From a virus, in the IMG/VR virus record IMGVR_UViG_3300035698_027953, positions 1-35,776 of that record: DNA of 35,776 nt; one strand, 5' to 3'. Each line of letters opens with the position of its first letter. The stretch's first letter is position 1. The notes under the pieces were generated by a model, which was not told where the DNA came from, did not search any database, and saw nothing but the letters and a program-made list of their open reading frames with translations. Of this stretch, positions 26,892-35,144 are shown piece after piece. The translations under genes and the position numbers were made by a program.

Positions 26892-27488
26892 TTGGCATAT
26901 ACCGTAAATATTCCCGAGGCTACAGATCGAATTGCAGATTCGCAGCTTCCTATTTTAAATAACTTTATTGCTCTTGATGCGTTTATAGATATCGATCATG
27001 TACCAATCAATAGTGTTGGTGGAGGCAAACATAATACTGTTACCTTCCCTGAGAGAGCAACTTCTCCGACAACAGCAGTTGATGAAGTAATTCTTTTTTC
27101 TCGTGAATCTGCCTATTCAACTGAAGCAGAGCTTGCAATTAGAAAAGAGAACAACGGCGATGTTGTTGAGTTTACTTCTGCCGGTAAAGCAGCTACTGGA
27201 TGGGCGCTTCTTCCTTCAGGAATTCTTATAAAATGGGGATTCTCTGCTCCTACAACAGGTCTTTCAACAATGACATGGCCAGTTGCAGCAACAATACCAG
27301 TTTTTAGCACTGTCTATAATGTGAATATAAGTCAACTTGAGGCAACAGGCGCAGATATTGATATAGCTACAAGGCTTGTGAGTTTTTCTACGACAAACGT
27401 TGTAGCGTATGTGTCAAAAAGAACTACTACTGGCGTCGCAACAACTAACGCAGTTCTATATTTTGTCACTATCGGGTTACCTGTTTAA
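26892..27488 (+). CDS. Tail protein with fibre-like C-terminal domain
   Basis: 198 residues from a TTG start with AAAGGAG just upstream. Beta-rich; the C-terminal ~80 residues (GILIKWGFSAPTTGLST, FSTVYNVNIS, NAVLYFVTIGLP) match the small knob domain seen at the ends of gp53-like and other tail fibres. Located between connector and nozzle candidates, so a short tail fibre or spike is plausible. The stop is 10 bases before the next start. Confidence 0.55.
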   Translation: MAYTVNIPEATDRIADSQLPILNNFIALDAFIDIDHVPINSVGGGKHNTVTFPERATSPTTAVDEVILFSRESAYSTEAELAIRKENNGDVVEFTSAGKAATGWALLPSGILIKWGFSAPTTGLSTMTWPVAATIPVFSTVYNVNISQLEATGADIDIATRLVSFSTTNVVAYVSKRTTTGVATTNAVLYFVTIGLPV

Positions 27489-27498
27489 GGAGATTTTC

Positions 27499-29916
27499 GT
27501 GGCACTTGACCAATTCCTTATAGCACCGATGACCCAGGGCAAGCAGACTGATGTTGAGCCGTGGCTTATTCCTGAACAAGCGTTTGCAGAACTCAAAAAT
27601 GCCTATGTATGGCGTGGCCGTGTCCGTAAACGGTTTGGATCAACCTACATAACGCCTTCAGATGCTCCAACTACTGGGTTCGAACAACTTAATTCTCGTT
27701 TAAGAATCAACAAACTTGCCGTACGGGTTGGAACTGCTCCTGGAATTATATGGAAAGTAGGACAGATGTTTTCCATAGGGACTGAGATTTTCACAGTAAC
27801 AACAGCCGGTGCTGCTGATATGATTACAACAGGTCCTGCAACAACCCTTACGTTTAATACGGGAACCGGCGCATATAATATTGTAACCGCAACAGTTGGT
27901 GATTTATACTTCTATCCAGCTGAACCTGTAATGGGTCTTATTAACTATGAAGTTGCTGCTATAAACGATGAACCTACGTACGCCTTTGATACGCAATTCT
28001 CCTATAGCTATACAGCAGCTGGGTGGGGAAGAATTGGTACTACGCCTACAGGTCTTTGGACTGGAACCGATTCGCAGTTCTTCTGGGGTGAGAATTATCG
28101 TGGCACAACCGCAAGCGACAGACTTTTATTCGTAACGAACAATAGCGCAACCGATAATATACGTTATTGGACTGGAGCTGCATGGGTTAACTTTACTCCT
28201 AAATACACACTAACAGCTACAGACACTATTGAAGGCTGCAGGATAATTCTTTCCTTCAAGAACAGGCTTATATTTTTCAATACATATGAGTCCATCCTTG
28301 GAGCTGCTGCAGTAAACTACCCAAACCGAATTCGTTATTCAATGGATGGTGATCCAATTGATACTGTGAATGACAATTCGTGGGTTGAGGGAGAATTTAT
28401 CTCAGGTAAAGGCGGCTTTGAAGATGCTGCAACCAAAGAAGCAATAATATCAGCTCGACTTTTGCGTGATCGTGTCATTGTTTTCTTTGAGAGAAGTACT
28501 TGGGAGCTTGTATTTACAGGCAACCAGATAAGACCGTTCGTGTTCCAGCGTATCAATGCAGAGCTTGGAGTAGAGTCTACATTCTCTACAGTTCTCTTTG
28601 ATAAGCAGATTCTTGGTGTCGGTAACGTTGGTATCCACGCTTGTAATGGTGCAAACGTACAGCGGATTGATTCTAAAATACCACAGGCTGTCTTTAGCTT
28701 TCATAATGGAAGTGAAGGAGTTGATCGAGTTTATGGAATAAGAGACTACTTTGCTGAGATGGTTTATTGGGCTATACCAGCGCACGCAACTGATCCAACA
28801 TATCCAACAAGAGTTTTAACGTATAACTACCGCAACAAGACATGGGCAGAGAACGACGACTCTATTACCTGCTTTGGGTATATTCAGAACTTAAACGACG
28901 AGACGTGGCAAATTGCTGAAGGAACGTGGGAAGATAGGGAAGATGTTTGGAACAGTGGTCAACAGCAATCAGAATACAGACAAGTAATTGCTGGAAACCA
29001 AGAAGGTTATACGTTTATTGTAAGTATTGATACTCCTAGAAATGTTGGCGCACTTCAGGTAACTGATCTTACTAATCTTGCTGGTGTTGTTACCGTTACC
29101 TCCATTGATCATAATGTACAGACGTCTGATTACATTCTTATAGAAAATGAGAATGGTAACTTTATAACTAATGTGACTGACGTAGCAGGAGCTGCCACAG
29201 GAATTGCTGCAGGGACTGAATGGTTTGCTGGGCAACGGTTTTCTATAGATACCACCTTTTTTACTATTGTAGATGGTGCTGGCGCTACAGCAATGACTCA
29301 AGTTGGACCTGCTGTTGCCACTGGAACATTTGACCTTACTACAGGAGAATATGTTTTTATAGGTGCAGTAGGACTAACAGATGTACTCTGGTTGCAAACA
29401 GGAGTTCGTGGCATTTATGAGATTATAAGCGTTCCTGTTGGTTCAACGTCAACATTCACTATCAATGAACCAGCATTTGTCGGAACTTATACAGGTGGTG
29501 GAACGATAGCTCGTGTAAGTAGGGTTAATATAAGGACTAAAGAGTATAATTTCTACCAGAAGTCTGCCCAAAACCTGTTCCTTCCTAAGATTGCTTTCTA
29601 TGTAGATAGCACAGCGAATGGACAGATTGCGGTTGATTTTTCAGCTTCATCGTCAGATAGATCTCTCACCGACGATGGATCAACATCTGGGGCTCTTATA
29701 GGAACTAACATTCTAGAAACTAGTCCATACGCCGACGTAGCGTTTGAGATATCACAAAAGCGCTTCTGGCATTCGATATATCCACAGGCAGAGGGAGAAA
29801 CAGTACAGATCAGGCTTTATCTGAACAATGATCAGATGGCTGATGAAGCTATTGCGCTGAGTGATTTCCAGCTCAATGCAATAAGTATCTATTCACGAAA
29901 GGTGCATCGCTACTAG
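27499..29916 (+). CDS. Large tail/nozzle structural protein
   Basis: 805 residues from GTG 27499 (AAGGAG upstream); an ATG at 27409 lies inside the preceding gene and is rejected. Start ALDQFLIAPMTQGKQTDVEP, then a segment PEQAFAELKNAYVWRGRVRK, is characteristic of the large nozzle/tail-tube-like proteins of small podovirus modules. Several beta-propeller-like or Ig-like stretches follow, and repeats related to the FCCH-like domain (TSIDHNVQTSDYILIENENG). Two similar units (around residues 80-130 and 565-615) contain FTVTTAGAADMITTGPATTL-like text, an internal duplication. Probably forms the tail tip. Confidence 0.65.
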   Translation: MALDQFLIAPMTQGKQTDVEPWLIPEQAFAELKNAYVWRGRVRKRFGSTYITPSDAPTTGFEQLNSRLRINKLAVRVGTAPGIIWKVGQMFSIGTEIFTVTTAGAADMITTGPATTLTFNTGTGAYNIVTATVGDLYFYPAEPVMGLINYEVAAINDEPTYAFDTQFSYSYTAAGWGRIGTTPTGLWTGTDSQFFWGENYRGTTASDRLLFVTNNSATDNIRYWTGAAWVNFTPKYTLTATDTIEGCRIILSFKNRLIFFNTYESILGAAAVNYPNRIRYSMDGDPIDTVNDNSWVEGEFISGKGGFEDAATKEAIISARLLRDRVIVFFERSTWELVFTGNQIRPFVFQRINAELGVESTFSTVLFDKQILGVGNVGIHACNGANVQRIDSKIPQAVFSFHNGSEGVDRVYGIRDYFAEMVYWAIPAHATDPTYPTRVLTYNYRNKTWAENDDSITCFGYIQNLNDETWQIAEGTWEDREDVWNSGQQQSEYRQVIAGNQEGYTFIVSIDTPRNVGALQVTDLTNLAGVVTVTSIDHNVQTSDYILIENENGNFITNVTDVAGAATGIAAGTEWFAGQRFSIDTTFFTIVDGAGATAMTQVGPAVATGTFDLTTGEYVFIGAVGLTDVLWLQTGVRGIYEIISVPVGSTSTFTINEPAFVGTYTGGGTIARVSRVNIRTKEYNFYQKSAQNLFLPKIAFYVDSTANGQIAVDFSASSSDRSLTDDGSTSGALIGTNILETSPYADVAFEISQKRFWHSIYPQAEGETVQIRLYLNNDQMADEAIALSDFQLNAISIYSRKVHRY

Positions 29917-30465
29917 CTACTGTTTGATATATTCGAGAATAACATAACAGGTGTCGTAAGCAGTTCTGTCTACGGCGCCTGTATCTATAGTTACATTCGT
30001 TACATCAACAGAGATTTCAATTGAACTTGTCGCTGCAGCTTGTGAGGCATAAGGAATAGGAATATAGGTTAGTCCTGTTGTATCTGATGCTGTTGCGTAG
30101 ATTCTGGTGAATGTAAAAGCGGTTGTTGGTGTTGTTATGCCATGAGCTACAGCTTTTGAAGTTGCGTTTGGAAGAGCTCCAAAGTTGATAACTTTTCTAA
30201 AAACCTGTCTATATTGTGGAGTTTGAGCTGTCTTTGAGCTAAGAGCTGGATTTGGAAACCAAACCTGTCCATTAACAAACTCAGTTTCAACGTAGTAGCC
30301 TGCGTCTCTAATGTTGACTGACTGAGCAATATTGTTGGTTGTTTGATAAAGTCTAACGAGAAAATCTCTAAATTCTTGGCTGTCTAAGTCTATTGTATTG
30401 ATCAAAGAGCGGTCAAATATGTCCGTAGTTGGAAGAAACGCACCGACATCAGTATCAAGTCCCAT
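29917..30465 (-). CDS. Inverted virion structural protein gene
   Basis: 182 residues, AAGGAG upstream of the ATG at 30465. Beta-rich and Thr/Ala-rich: VNIRDAGYYVETEFVNGQVW, YRQVFRKVINFGALPNATSK, AVAHGITTPTTAFTFTRIYA, then a final IDTGAVDRTAYDTCYVILEY. This is typical of small tail-fibre or spike proteins. It is the only structural gene on the minus strand; its stop abuts the stop of the nozzle gene with no gap. It would need its own promoter in the 99-base divergent gap 30466-30564. Confidence 0.6.
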   Translation of the reverse strand: MGLDTDVGAFLPTTDIFDRSLINTIDLDSQEFRDFLVRLYQTTNNIAQSVNIRDAGYYVETEFVNGQVWFPNPALSSKTAQTPQYRQVFRKVINFGALPNATSKAVAHGITTPTTAFTFTRIYATASDTTGLTYIPIPYASQAAATSSIEISVDVTNVTIDTGAVDRTAYDTCYVILEYIKQ

Positions 30466-30507
30466 TACTTCTCCTTGTTATCTCTGTTACAGATGTTAAA
30501 AAAAGTC

Positions 30508-30529
30508 TATGATTCTGACTAGTATCATA
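30508..30529. promoter_or_regulatory. Inverted repeat in the divergent gap
   Basis: TATGAT (30508-30513) and ATCATA (30524-30529) form a 6-bp dyad between the inverted structural gene and the ejection operon. No clear -35/-10 pair was identified on either strand. Possible regulator site. Confidence 0.35.
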
Positions 30530-30564
30530 CTGCATGCTGAAAATTGTTTTATAAGGAGAACAAG

Positions 30565-31257
30565 ATGGGCTTTTTTAGTGGAACACCAAGTAGAGTTGAG
30601 AGACAACAAAGATTTACTCCTGAGGTGCAATCAGCACTAAGCCAACTACTTCAAACGGGACTTGGAGGCGTGCAGCAAGGACAGGGTGGCTTTGAACCTA
30701 TCGCTCAACGTGAAATGCAAAGGTTCCAAGAAGATATTCTGCCAGGGATTGCACAAAGAATGACAAATATGGGGTCTCAAAGCAGTGGAAGCGGAAGAGC
30801 TGACGCTTTGCATAGAGGAGGAAGGCAACTTTCAACTAACCTAGCTGCTCTTGGTTCTCAATATGATCTTCAAAAACAAAATCAATATATGCAAATGTTA
30901 GGTATGGGTACTCAACCTCAAGAAGAGATAGGGTATTTTAGAGGTCACGAAGGGATGGGGGCTTTAGGGGCTTCAGGACTTTTTGAAGGAGTTGGCAAAT
31001 CAATGCCGTCTATTATAGAAAAATTAATGAGCACCCTTGGTAAGAGCCTCCCAGCAGTTGGCGCTGGAGTAGGAACGGCCGTAGGAGGTCCTGCTGGTGG
31101 AGCAGTAGGTGCGGGAAGTGGCGCATTGCTACAATTTATTATGAGCCTTTTAGGTGGCGGAGGAGATAATGGCGGAGGTGGCGGACTATCTCCTGTAGGA
31201 ACTAGGCCAGGGTCTGTCGATGGTTCTATAGTTTATGAGCAGCCAAACATTACTTAA
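30565..31257 (+). CDS. Ejection/internal virion protein candidate 1
   Basis: 230 residues from ATG 30565 (AAGGAG upstream; the earlier ATG at 30544 has no site). Gln-rich helical N-terminal half (RFTPEVQSALSQLLQTG; REMQRFQEDILPGIAQRM) and a glycine-zipper membrane segment near residues 160-200 (VGAGVGTAVGGPAGGAVGAG), then a Gly-rich tail. Such zipper helices occur in podovirus ejection proteins, which form a channel through the host envelope during DNA entry. Assigned by composition and gene order. Confidence 0.6.
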   Translation: MGFFSGTPSRVERQQRFTPEVQSALSQLLQTGLGGVQQGQGGFEPIAQREMQRFQEDILPGIAQRMTNMGSQSSGSGRADALHRGGRQLSTNLAALGSQYDLQKQNQYMQMLGMGTQPQEEIGYFRGHEGMGALGASGLFEGVGKSMPSIIEKLMSTLGKSLPAVGAGVGTAVGGPAGGAVGAGSGALLQFIMSLLGGGGDNGGGGGLSPVGTRPGSVDGSIVYEQPNIT

Positions 31258-31269
31258 AAGGAGCATGTA

Positions 31270-32565
31270 ATGGCTATACAAATTCTTCCTCAAAAGATGT
31301 CTTTAGGAGAACGTTTAGGAACAGGACTAGGCGCTGGATTGTCGAGTGGCCTTGAATTACTTGCTAAGCAAAAGATGCAGCAATTAGGGCAAAGACAACA
31401 GCAACAACAAACTCAACAAAGAACTAAACGCGGTTTGGAATTATTGCAAAGTGGAGATCCTAAAGATGTTCCTGAAGGGCTATCGTATCTTCCTGAGCGA
31501 ATGTCGATAGAGATTCAAAAAGGTTTAAGAGAAGCACAGTATGCATCAAATTTAGGTGGTCTTTATAATAATCAAGGTGGTGGTCAAGAAGTTGGGCCTC
31601 CGCAGCTAGGAGGACTATCATATTTAGGTGGTCAACCATCAGGGCCTCAAGAAGCTGGCGTAGCATTACCTGGTGCCACTGATCAGATAACTGATCCGCT
31701 ACAACAAAAGCCTTTACCTGTAAGTATTCCTTCGGGGCTAAAGACGAGGGATATTAAAGATTACGCTACCTATCTTCAGCAAAAAGAAAAAATGACTCAG
31801 GCTGAAGCAAACAAACAAGCAAACCGTGCTTTTAAAGAAAAGTCACTAGCATCAACTGAGAAGATAGCTGCTTTTAATGAGACTAGAAAAGTTCGCGACA
31901 CTGTAAGAGAGAAATCGAGGGCAGATCAAGATAAGTTAAGACAGACACGAAGAATGCAGCAACTTCATGATGAAGGCAAGCTTTCTAATCCTTTTGTGTA
32001 TGCAACATTGAAGAAATTTGGACTTGATATACCAGCGTTTTTAAGTGCTTCTTCACAAGAGTTTATATCACTTTCTATAGGATTTTTACGTCAAGCACGT
32101 GAAATGTTTGGTGCGCGAGTAACGAACTTTGAAGCTGCTACATTTCTTAAAAGTATTCCTTCTTTGTTACAAACAAAAGAGGGAAGAGCCAGGGTGTTAC
32201 GTAACTTTGAGATTCTTGATTCTCTTGGTCAAAAAAGAGAGCAAGTAATGGATGATATTATAAATGAAAATAAGGGCGTTCCTCCATTTAATCTAGATTC
32301 ATTGTTAGCTCAAAGAATGAGACCAGAATTAGATAAATTTAGCGAAGAGTTCAAAGGCGGTATAGATCAAAAAGTTTATCAAAGAGAGCTCTCTGATGGA
32401 AAGCTCAGTGAAGCCCTTGAAGCTCGAGGATACGAGGGAGCAGTGAATCCATATGCTGTTGGGAATGTTATTTCTGGCTCTGCAAAAGTACCTGATGGAC
32501 TTATTGTTGAAGATGCACAAGGAAATAAGTTTGTTTATAAAAATGGAAAGCGCATTCCACAATGA
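31270..32565 (+). CDS. Ejection/internal virion protein candidate 2
   Basis: 431 residues, AAAAGGAG site. Starts with a Gly-rich amphipathic region (GERLGTGLGAGLSSGLELLA), then a poly-Gln stretch (QQQQQTQQRT), a Gly/Pro-rich linker, long helices (EKMTQAEANKQANRAFKEKS) and a folded end (YKNGKRIPQ). Overlaps the next gene by 4 bases (ATGA). By order and composition a second pilot/ejection protein; no lytic transglycosylase motif was seen. Confidence 0.55.
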   Translation: MAIQILPQKMSLGERLGTGLGAGLSSGLELLAKQKMQQLGQRQQQQQTQQRTKRGLELLQSGDPKDVPEGLSYLPERMSIEIQKGLREAQYASNLGGLYNNQGGGQEVGPPQLGGLSYLGGQPSGPQEAGVALPGATDQITDPLQQKPLPVSIPSGLKTRDIKDYATYLQQKEKMTQAEANKQANRAFKEKSLASTEKIAAFNETRKVRDTVREKSRADQDKLRQTRRMQQLHDEGKLSNPFVYATLKKFGLDIPAFLSASSQEFISLSIGFLRQAREMFGARVTNFEAATFLKSIPSLLQTKEGRARVLRNFEILDSLGQKREQVMDDIINENKGVPPFNLDSLLAQRMRPELDKFSEEFKGGIDQKVYQRELSDGKLSEALEARGYEGAVNPYAVGNVISGSAKVPDGLIVEDAQGNKFVYKNGKRIPQ

Positions 32566-34187
32566 AACAAATAACTAGTGATCCATTAGCAGATTTTGAT
32601 ACTGGAATATCTCAAGAGCCGCAGTTTAAGGTTTTAGGGTTTGCCGATACTAATCCTATTGAACAGCCTCAAATGAATGCTGAAACTTCGTCACAATTAC
32701 CTTCCGAACTTGGTGCTCAAGAGGAACAAGAATTTAAAGTTATTGGAAAAGTTGAGCCAAAAGAAGATACATGGGGAAAGTGGGCCGCAAGAAATGCATT
32801 AACTCTTGGAAAAAGTGCCACAAAGAGATTAGCGGAACTTCCAAGCAACGTTGTTTCTTTATCTAAAATGTACACAAGCTCATTAAGGCCATCAGAAGAC
32901 GATATAGAAAAACTTTTAAATGTAGTCGAAGCTTCGGGTTTAAAAACGGACAGAAAGGCTTTAGAAAAAAACTTCAAAGCTATTAGAGAATCAAAAGAAG
33001 ATTCGGCATCCGGTGGACCGCTTGGTGAAGTTCTAGACTATGTTCAAGAAAAAGGTTTAATGCGCGCGGGAGAAAAAGTTGAGGGAGGCTTTCAAACTAT
33101 CTCCGATGTATTTGGTCTTGGACCTCTCAAGGCAGAAGGAACAGCTGCTAAATTTCTTAATGCATCAGCAAAAGATATAGCATCTTATGGACTTCCAGCT
33201 CTAGCAGGATTTGCTTTTGGTGGTCCAGTTGGAGCTGCTATAGGAATAGGTGGAGCAACTGGTCTTATTAGCCAAGCGGTTGTGCCAAATGTTGGTATAT
33301 ATGCTGCAAGAGCACTTGATGCTCCTAAAAGTGTTCAGCGCGGTATAAAGACAGCACTCCAGGTTGGAATGGGTATCTTTAATGCTTATAAATCCTTTAC
33401 GCCAAAAATGGCTGCTGACACAGAATATGCTGCAATGGAAGCCCAGTTACCTAAGATCAAAAACGCAAAAGCCTCAACTAATAATTTATCTAGAGCTTTT
33501 GAAAAAATAGAAAGAACGTTAAATGCTCCTGGTAAATCTAATACAGATCTTTCATTAATAAAACATGGAATGAAAGAGTTTGAATATCTAGCGGATGCTC
33601 CATTAGAAAATATTAATGAACTCCTTCTAACAAAAAACAAGTTGAACAATGTTCTTAGAGGTGGAGTAAAAGATAAGTACGCTGCAAAACTAATTAGAGA
33701 TTTTAAAGACGCCGCCTATAAAGATATTTTTAATTTTGGAAAAGAGTCAACTGAGATACCAGCAAAAGCCTTTATTCGTAGTTTTAAGGCAGCAGACGAT
33801 CTTACAAGAGATATGCATAAAACAGCAATTGGTTTAAAGTTTCTCAATAACAATAAAAAAGCTTTGGGCGGAGCTGTTATTGGCGGAGTAACATCAGCTC
33901 TTCTAGGAACAGTTGCATCAGCTTTAGAATCTGGCGAAGGTGCTGGTCCACAACGGGGACTTCGTCAAGCATCCCTATTTGCTCTTCTTGCTCCGCTAGG
34001 AATTGGCGGCCTTAGAGGTATCAACTTTTTACTGAAGGGACCTGCTGTACAAGGACATTATCTTAAGGTTATAAGTGCTGCAGCTAAACAAAATCTTCCA
34101 CTAGCTCTTAGTTATATAAAGCGATTGGATAAAGAGATAACAAAAAAGGTTGGAAAAGATATTAATAAACCCGTGGGAGTGTCGTAA
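32562..34187 (+). CDS. Ejection/internal virion protein candidate 3
   Basis: 541 residues, coupled start ATGA. Acidic start (SDPLADFDTGISQEPQFKV), two glycine-zipper membrane segments (~residues 212-240, LPALAGFAFGGPVGAAIGIG; ~440-465, GGAVIGGVTSALLGTVASAL) and a basic end. Helical elsewhere. Fits the largest pilot protein of a podovirus ejectosome. No enzymatic motif recognised. A bidirectional terminator follows directly. Confidence 0.6.
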   Translation: MKQITSDPLADFDTGISQEPQFKVLGFADTNPIEQPQMNAETSSQLPSELGAQEEQEFKVIGKVEPKEDTWGKWAARNALTLGKSATKRLAELPSNVVSLSKMYTSSLRPSEDDIEKLLNVVEASGLKTDRKALEKNFKAIRESKEDSASGGPLGEVLDYVQEKGLMRAGEKVEGGFQTISDVFGLGPLKAEGTAAKFLNASAKDIASYGLPALAGFAFGGPVGAAIGIGGATGLISQAVVPNVGIYAARALDAPKSVQRGIKTALQVGMGIFNAYKSFTPKMAADTEYAAMEAQLPKIKNAKASTNNLSRAFEKIERTLNAPGKSNTDLSLIKHGMKEFEYLADAPLENINELLLTKNKLNNVLRGGVKDKYAAKLIRDFKDAAYKDIFNFGKESTEIPAKAFIRSFKAADDLTRDMHKTAIGLKFLNNNKKALGGAVIGGVTSALLGTVASALESGEGAGPQRGLRQASLFALLAPLGIGGLRGINFLLKGPAVQGHYLKVISAAAKQNLPLALSYIKRLDKEITKKVGKDINKPVGVS

Positions 34188-34217
34188 GAGAGCGTTTTTT
34201 ATTCCGTCTCTCTTTTT
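34188..34217. terminator. Bidirectional terminator between convergent genes
   Basis: AAGAGAG-CG and CG-T-CTCTCTT form a stem around TTTTTTATTC, followed by T-rich sequence on the plus strand. It overlaps the end of the leftward repressor gene at 34199. The stem has a one-base bulge. Confidence 0.5.
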
Positions 34218-34357
34218 ATCTGTGCAATTAGAGCACTTATAGTCCACTTGGTTATAGTGCAGTTTTTGTCACCTGAAAGCATTCTGATTGTCATGTAAAG
34301 GTCTTTTGGGATGTCGACTGATAGCCTTTTGCGAGCCGTTCTATTGTACTCATCCAT
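34199..34357 (-). CDS. Ribbon-helix-helix (Arc/MetJ-type) repressor
   Basis: 52 residues from the ATG at 34357, which has AAGGAG upstream; a longer frame to 34393 lacks one. Layout is a ribbon-helix-helix: strand KRLSVDIP (DNA contacts), helix A KDLYMTIRMLSGDKN, helix B ITKWTISALIAQIKRE. It binds DNA as dimers on inverted repeats; a perfect 7-bp inverted repeat lies 31 bases upstream in its own promoter region, so autorepression is likely. It could also control the fibre gene on the other side. Confidence 0.8.
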   Translation of the reverse strand: MDEYNRTARKRLSVDIPKDLYMTIRMLSGDKNCTITKWTISALIAQIKRETE

Positions 34358-34387
34358 AATAACTCCTTTGTTAATTTTAACACAAAC

Positions 34388-34406
34388 GTACAAGATTAAC
34401 TTGTAC
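34388..34406. promoter_or_regulatory. Palindromic operator for the RHH repressor
   Basis: GTACAAG (34388-34394), spacer ATTAA, CTTGTAC (34400-34406): a perfect 7-bp inverted repeat in the divergent gap between the RHH gene and the fibre gene. The same half site TTGTAC also occurs at 5698-5703 in the early control region. Confidence 0.7.
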
Positions 34407-34469
34407 TATCTTTTGCGTGTGTGGTCTAGTGGGCATAGATTACAAATTTATCTTTTTAAGGAGACAAAA

Positions 34470-35048
34470 ATGGCAATTTCGAGACAACGCAGAAATGCTG
34501 TATATGGCGTTGGTCAACCACTGTATGATTTAAATCCACAACCCATTTCTTCTACGCGTGCTCCCACAACCTCAGACATGGCTGAGCTCAACACCATTTG
34601 GACTAACCGATCTACGAATGTTGCATATGTTCTAGCGAGCATTGTTTCTAACTCTGCTACGTGGACACCTGCTTCAGTTAATGCTGGTGTTCAGGTTGAT
34701 ACTGGTGACGTAAGACTTGAAACAGGATCTCTTGTTTTGGTTGCTGGCGATATCTTTGTTGCTGCTGGCGACGCGTCTTTAACACTTGGTGATCTTAATG
34801 TATTTGCTGGTGATATCAATGTTCCCCTTGGAGATATTACAGGTCGTGGTCTTTTTGCCATGGGCGATGAGGGAACAGGAGTTGCGGCACAGACATTGTT
34901 CACCAATGTTACTGATGAAACCTTAGGTGCTGGTAACGGTGCTGTACTTATGAAGACAGGTAACCCAGGAAATTCTTCTGGCTGGATGAAGATATATTCT
35001 GGCACCGATGTACGCTGGGTGCCCTACTGGACAAACATTTCGCCGTAA
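34470..35048 (+). CDS. Second tail fibre with shared docking domain and beta repeats
   Basis: 192 residues from ATG 34470 (AAGGAG upstream). Residues ~1-70 (LYDLNPQPISSTRAPTTSDM, LNTIWTNRS, SNSATW) match the N-terminal domain of the large fibre at 1180, so both fibres probably dock at the same site. Residues ~75-130 contain short repeats ending in GD (VDTGDVRL, VAGDIFVAAGD, FAGDINVPLGD), a triple-stranded beta-helix type pattern. The C-terminus is a small knob (GWMKIYSGTDVRWVPYWT). Extracellular, trimeric by analogy. Confidence 0.7.
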   Translation: MAISRQRRNAVYGVGQPLYDLNPQPISSTRAPTTSDMAELNTIWTNRSTNVAYVLASIVSNSATWTPASVNAGVQVDTGDVRLETGSLVLVAGDIFVAAGDASLTLGDLNVFAGDINVPLGDITGRGLFAMGDEGTGVAAQTLFTNVTDETLGAGNGAVLMKTGNPGNSSGWMKIYSGTDVRWVPYWTNISP

Positions 35049-35104
35049 TAATAGCAGTCCATAACATTGAGTTATAAATAAATGTACGCTTCTCCAAGAA
35101 ACGC

Positions 35105-35129
35105 TATAATAGATCCATCGGTTATAACC
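35105..35129 (+). promoter_or_regulatory. Candidate promoter and palindrome before the HNH gene
   Basis: A consensus TATAAT at 35105-35110, no good -35, then the perfect palindrome GGTTATAACC at 35120-35129 before the ATG at 35145. The palindrome could be an operator or an RNA element near the transcription start. It suggests the mobile gene has its own transcription. Confidence 0.4.
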
Positions 35130-35144
35130 ATAGAAGGATTTATT

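Noticed and set aside
27409-27498. Upstream start for the nozzle protein
   Set aside because: It lies inside the previous gene; GTG 27499 has AAGGAG and begins the conserved-looking sequence.
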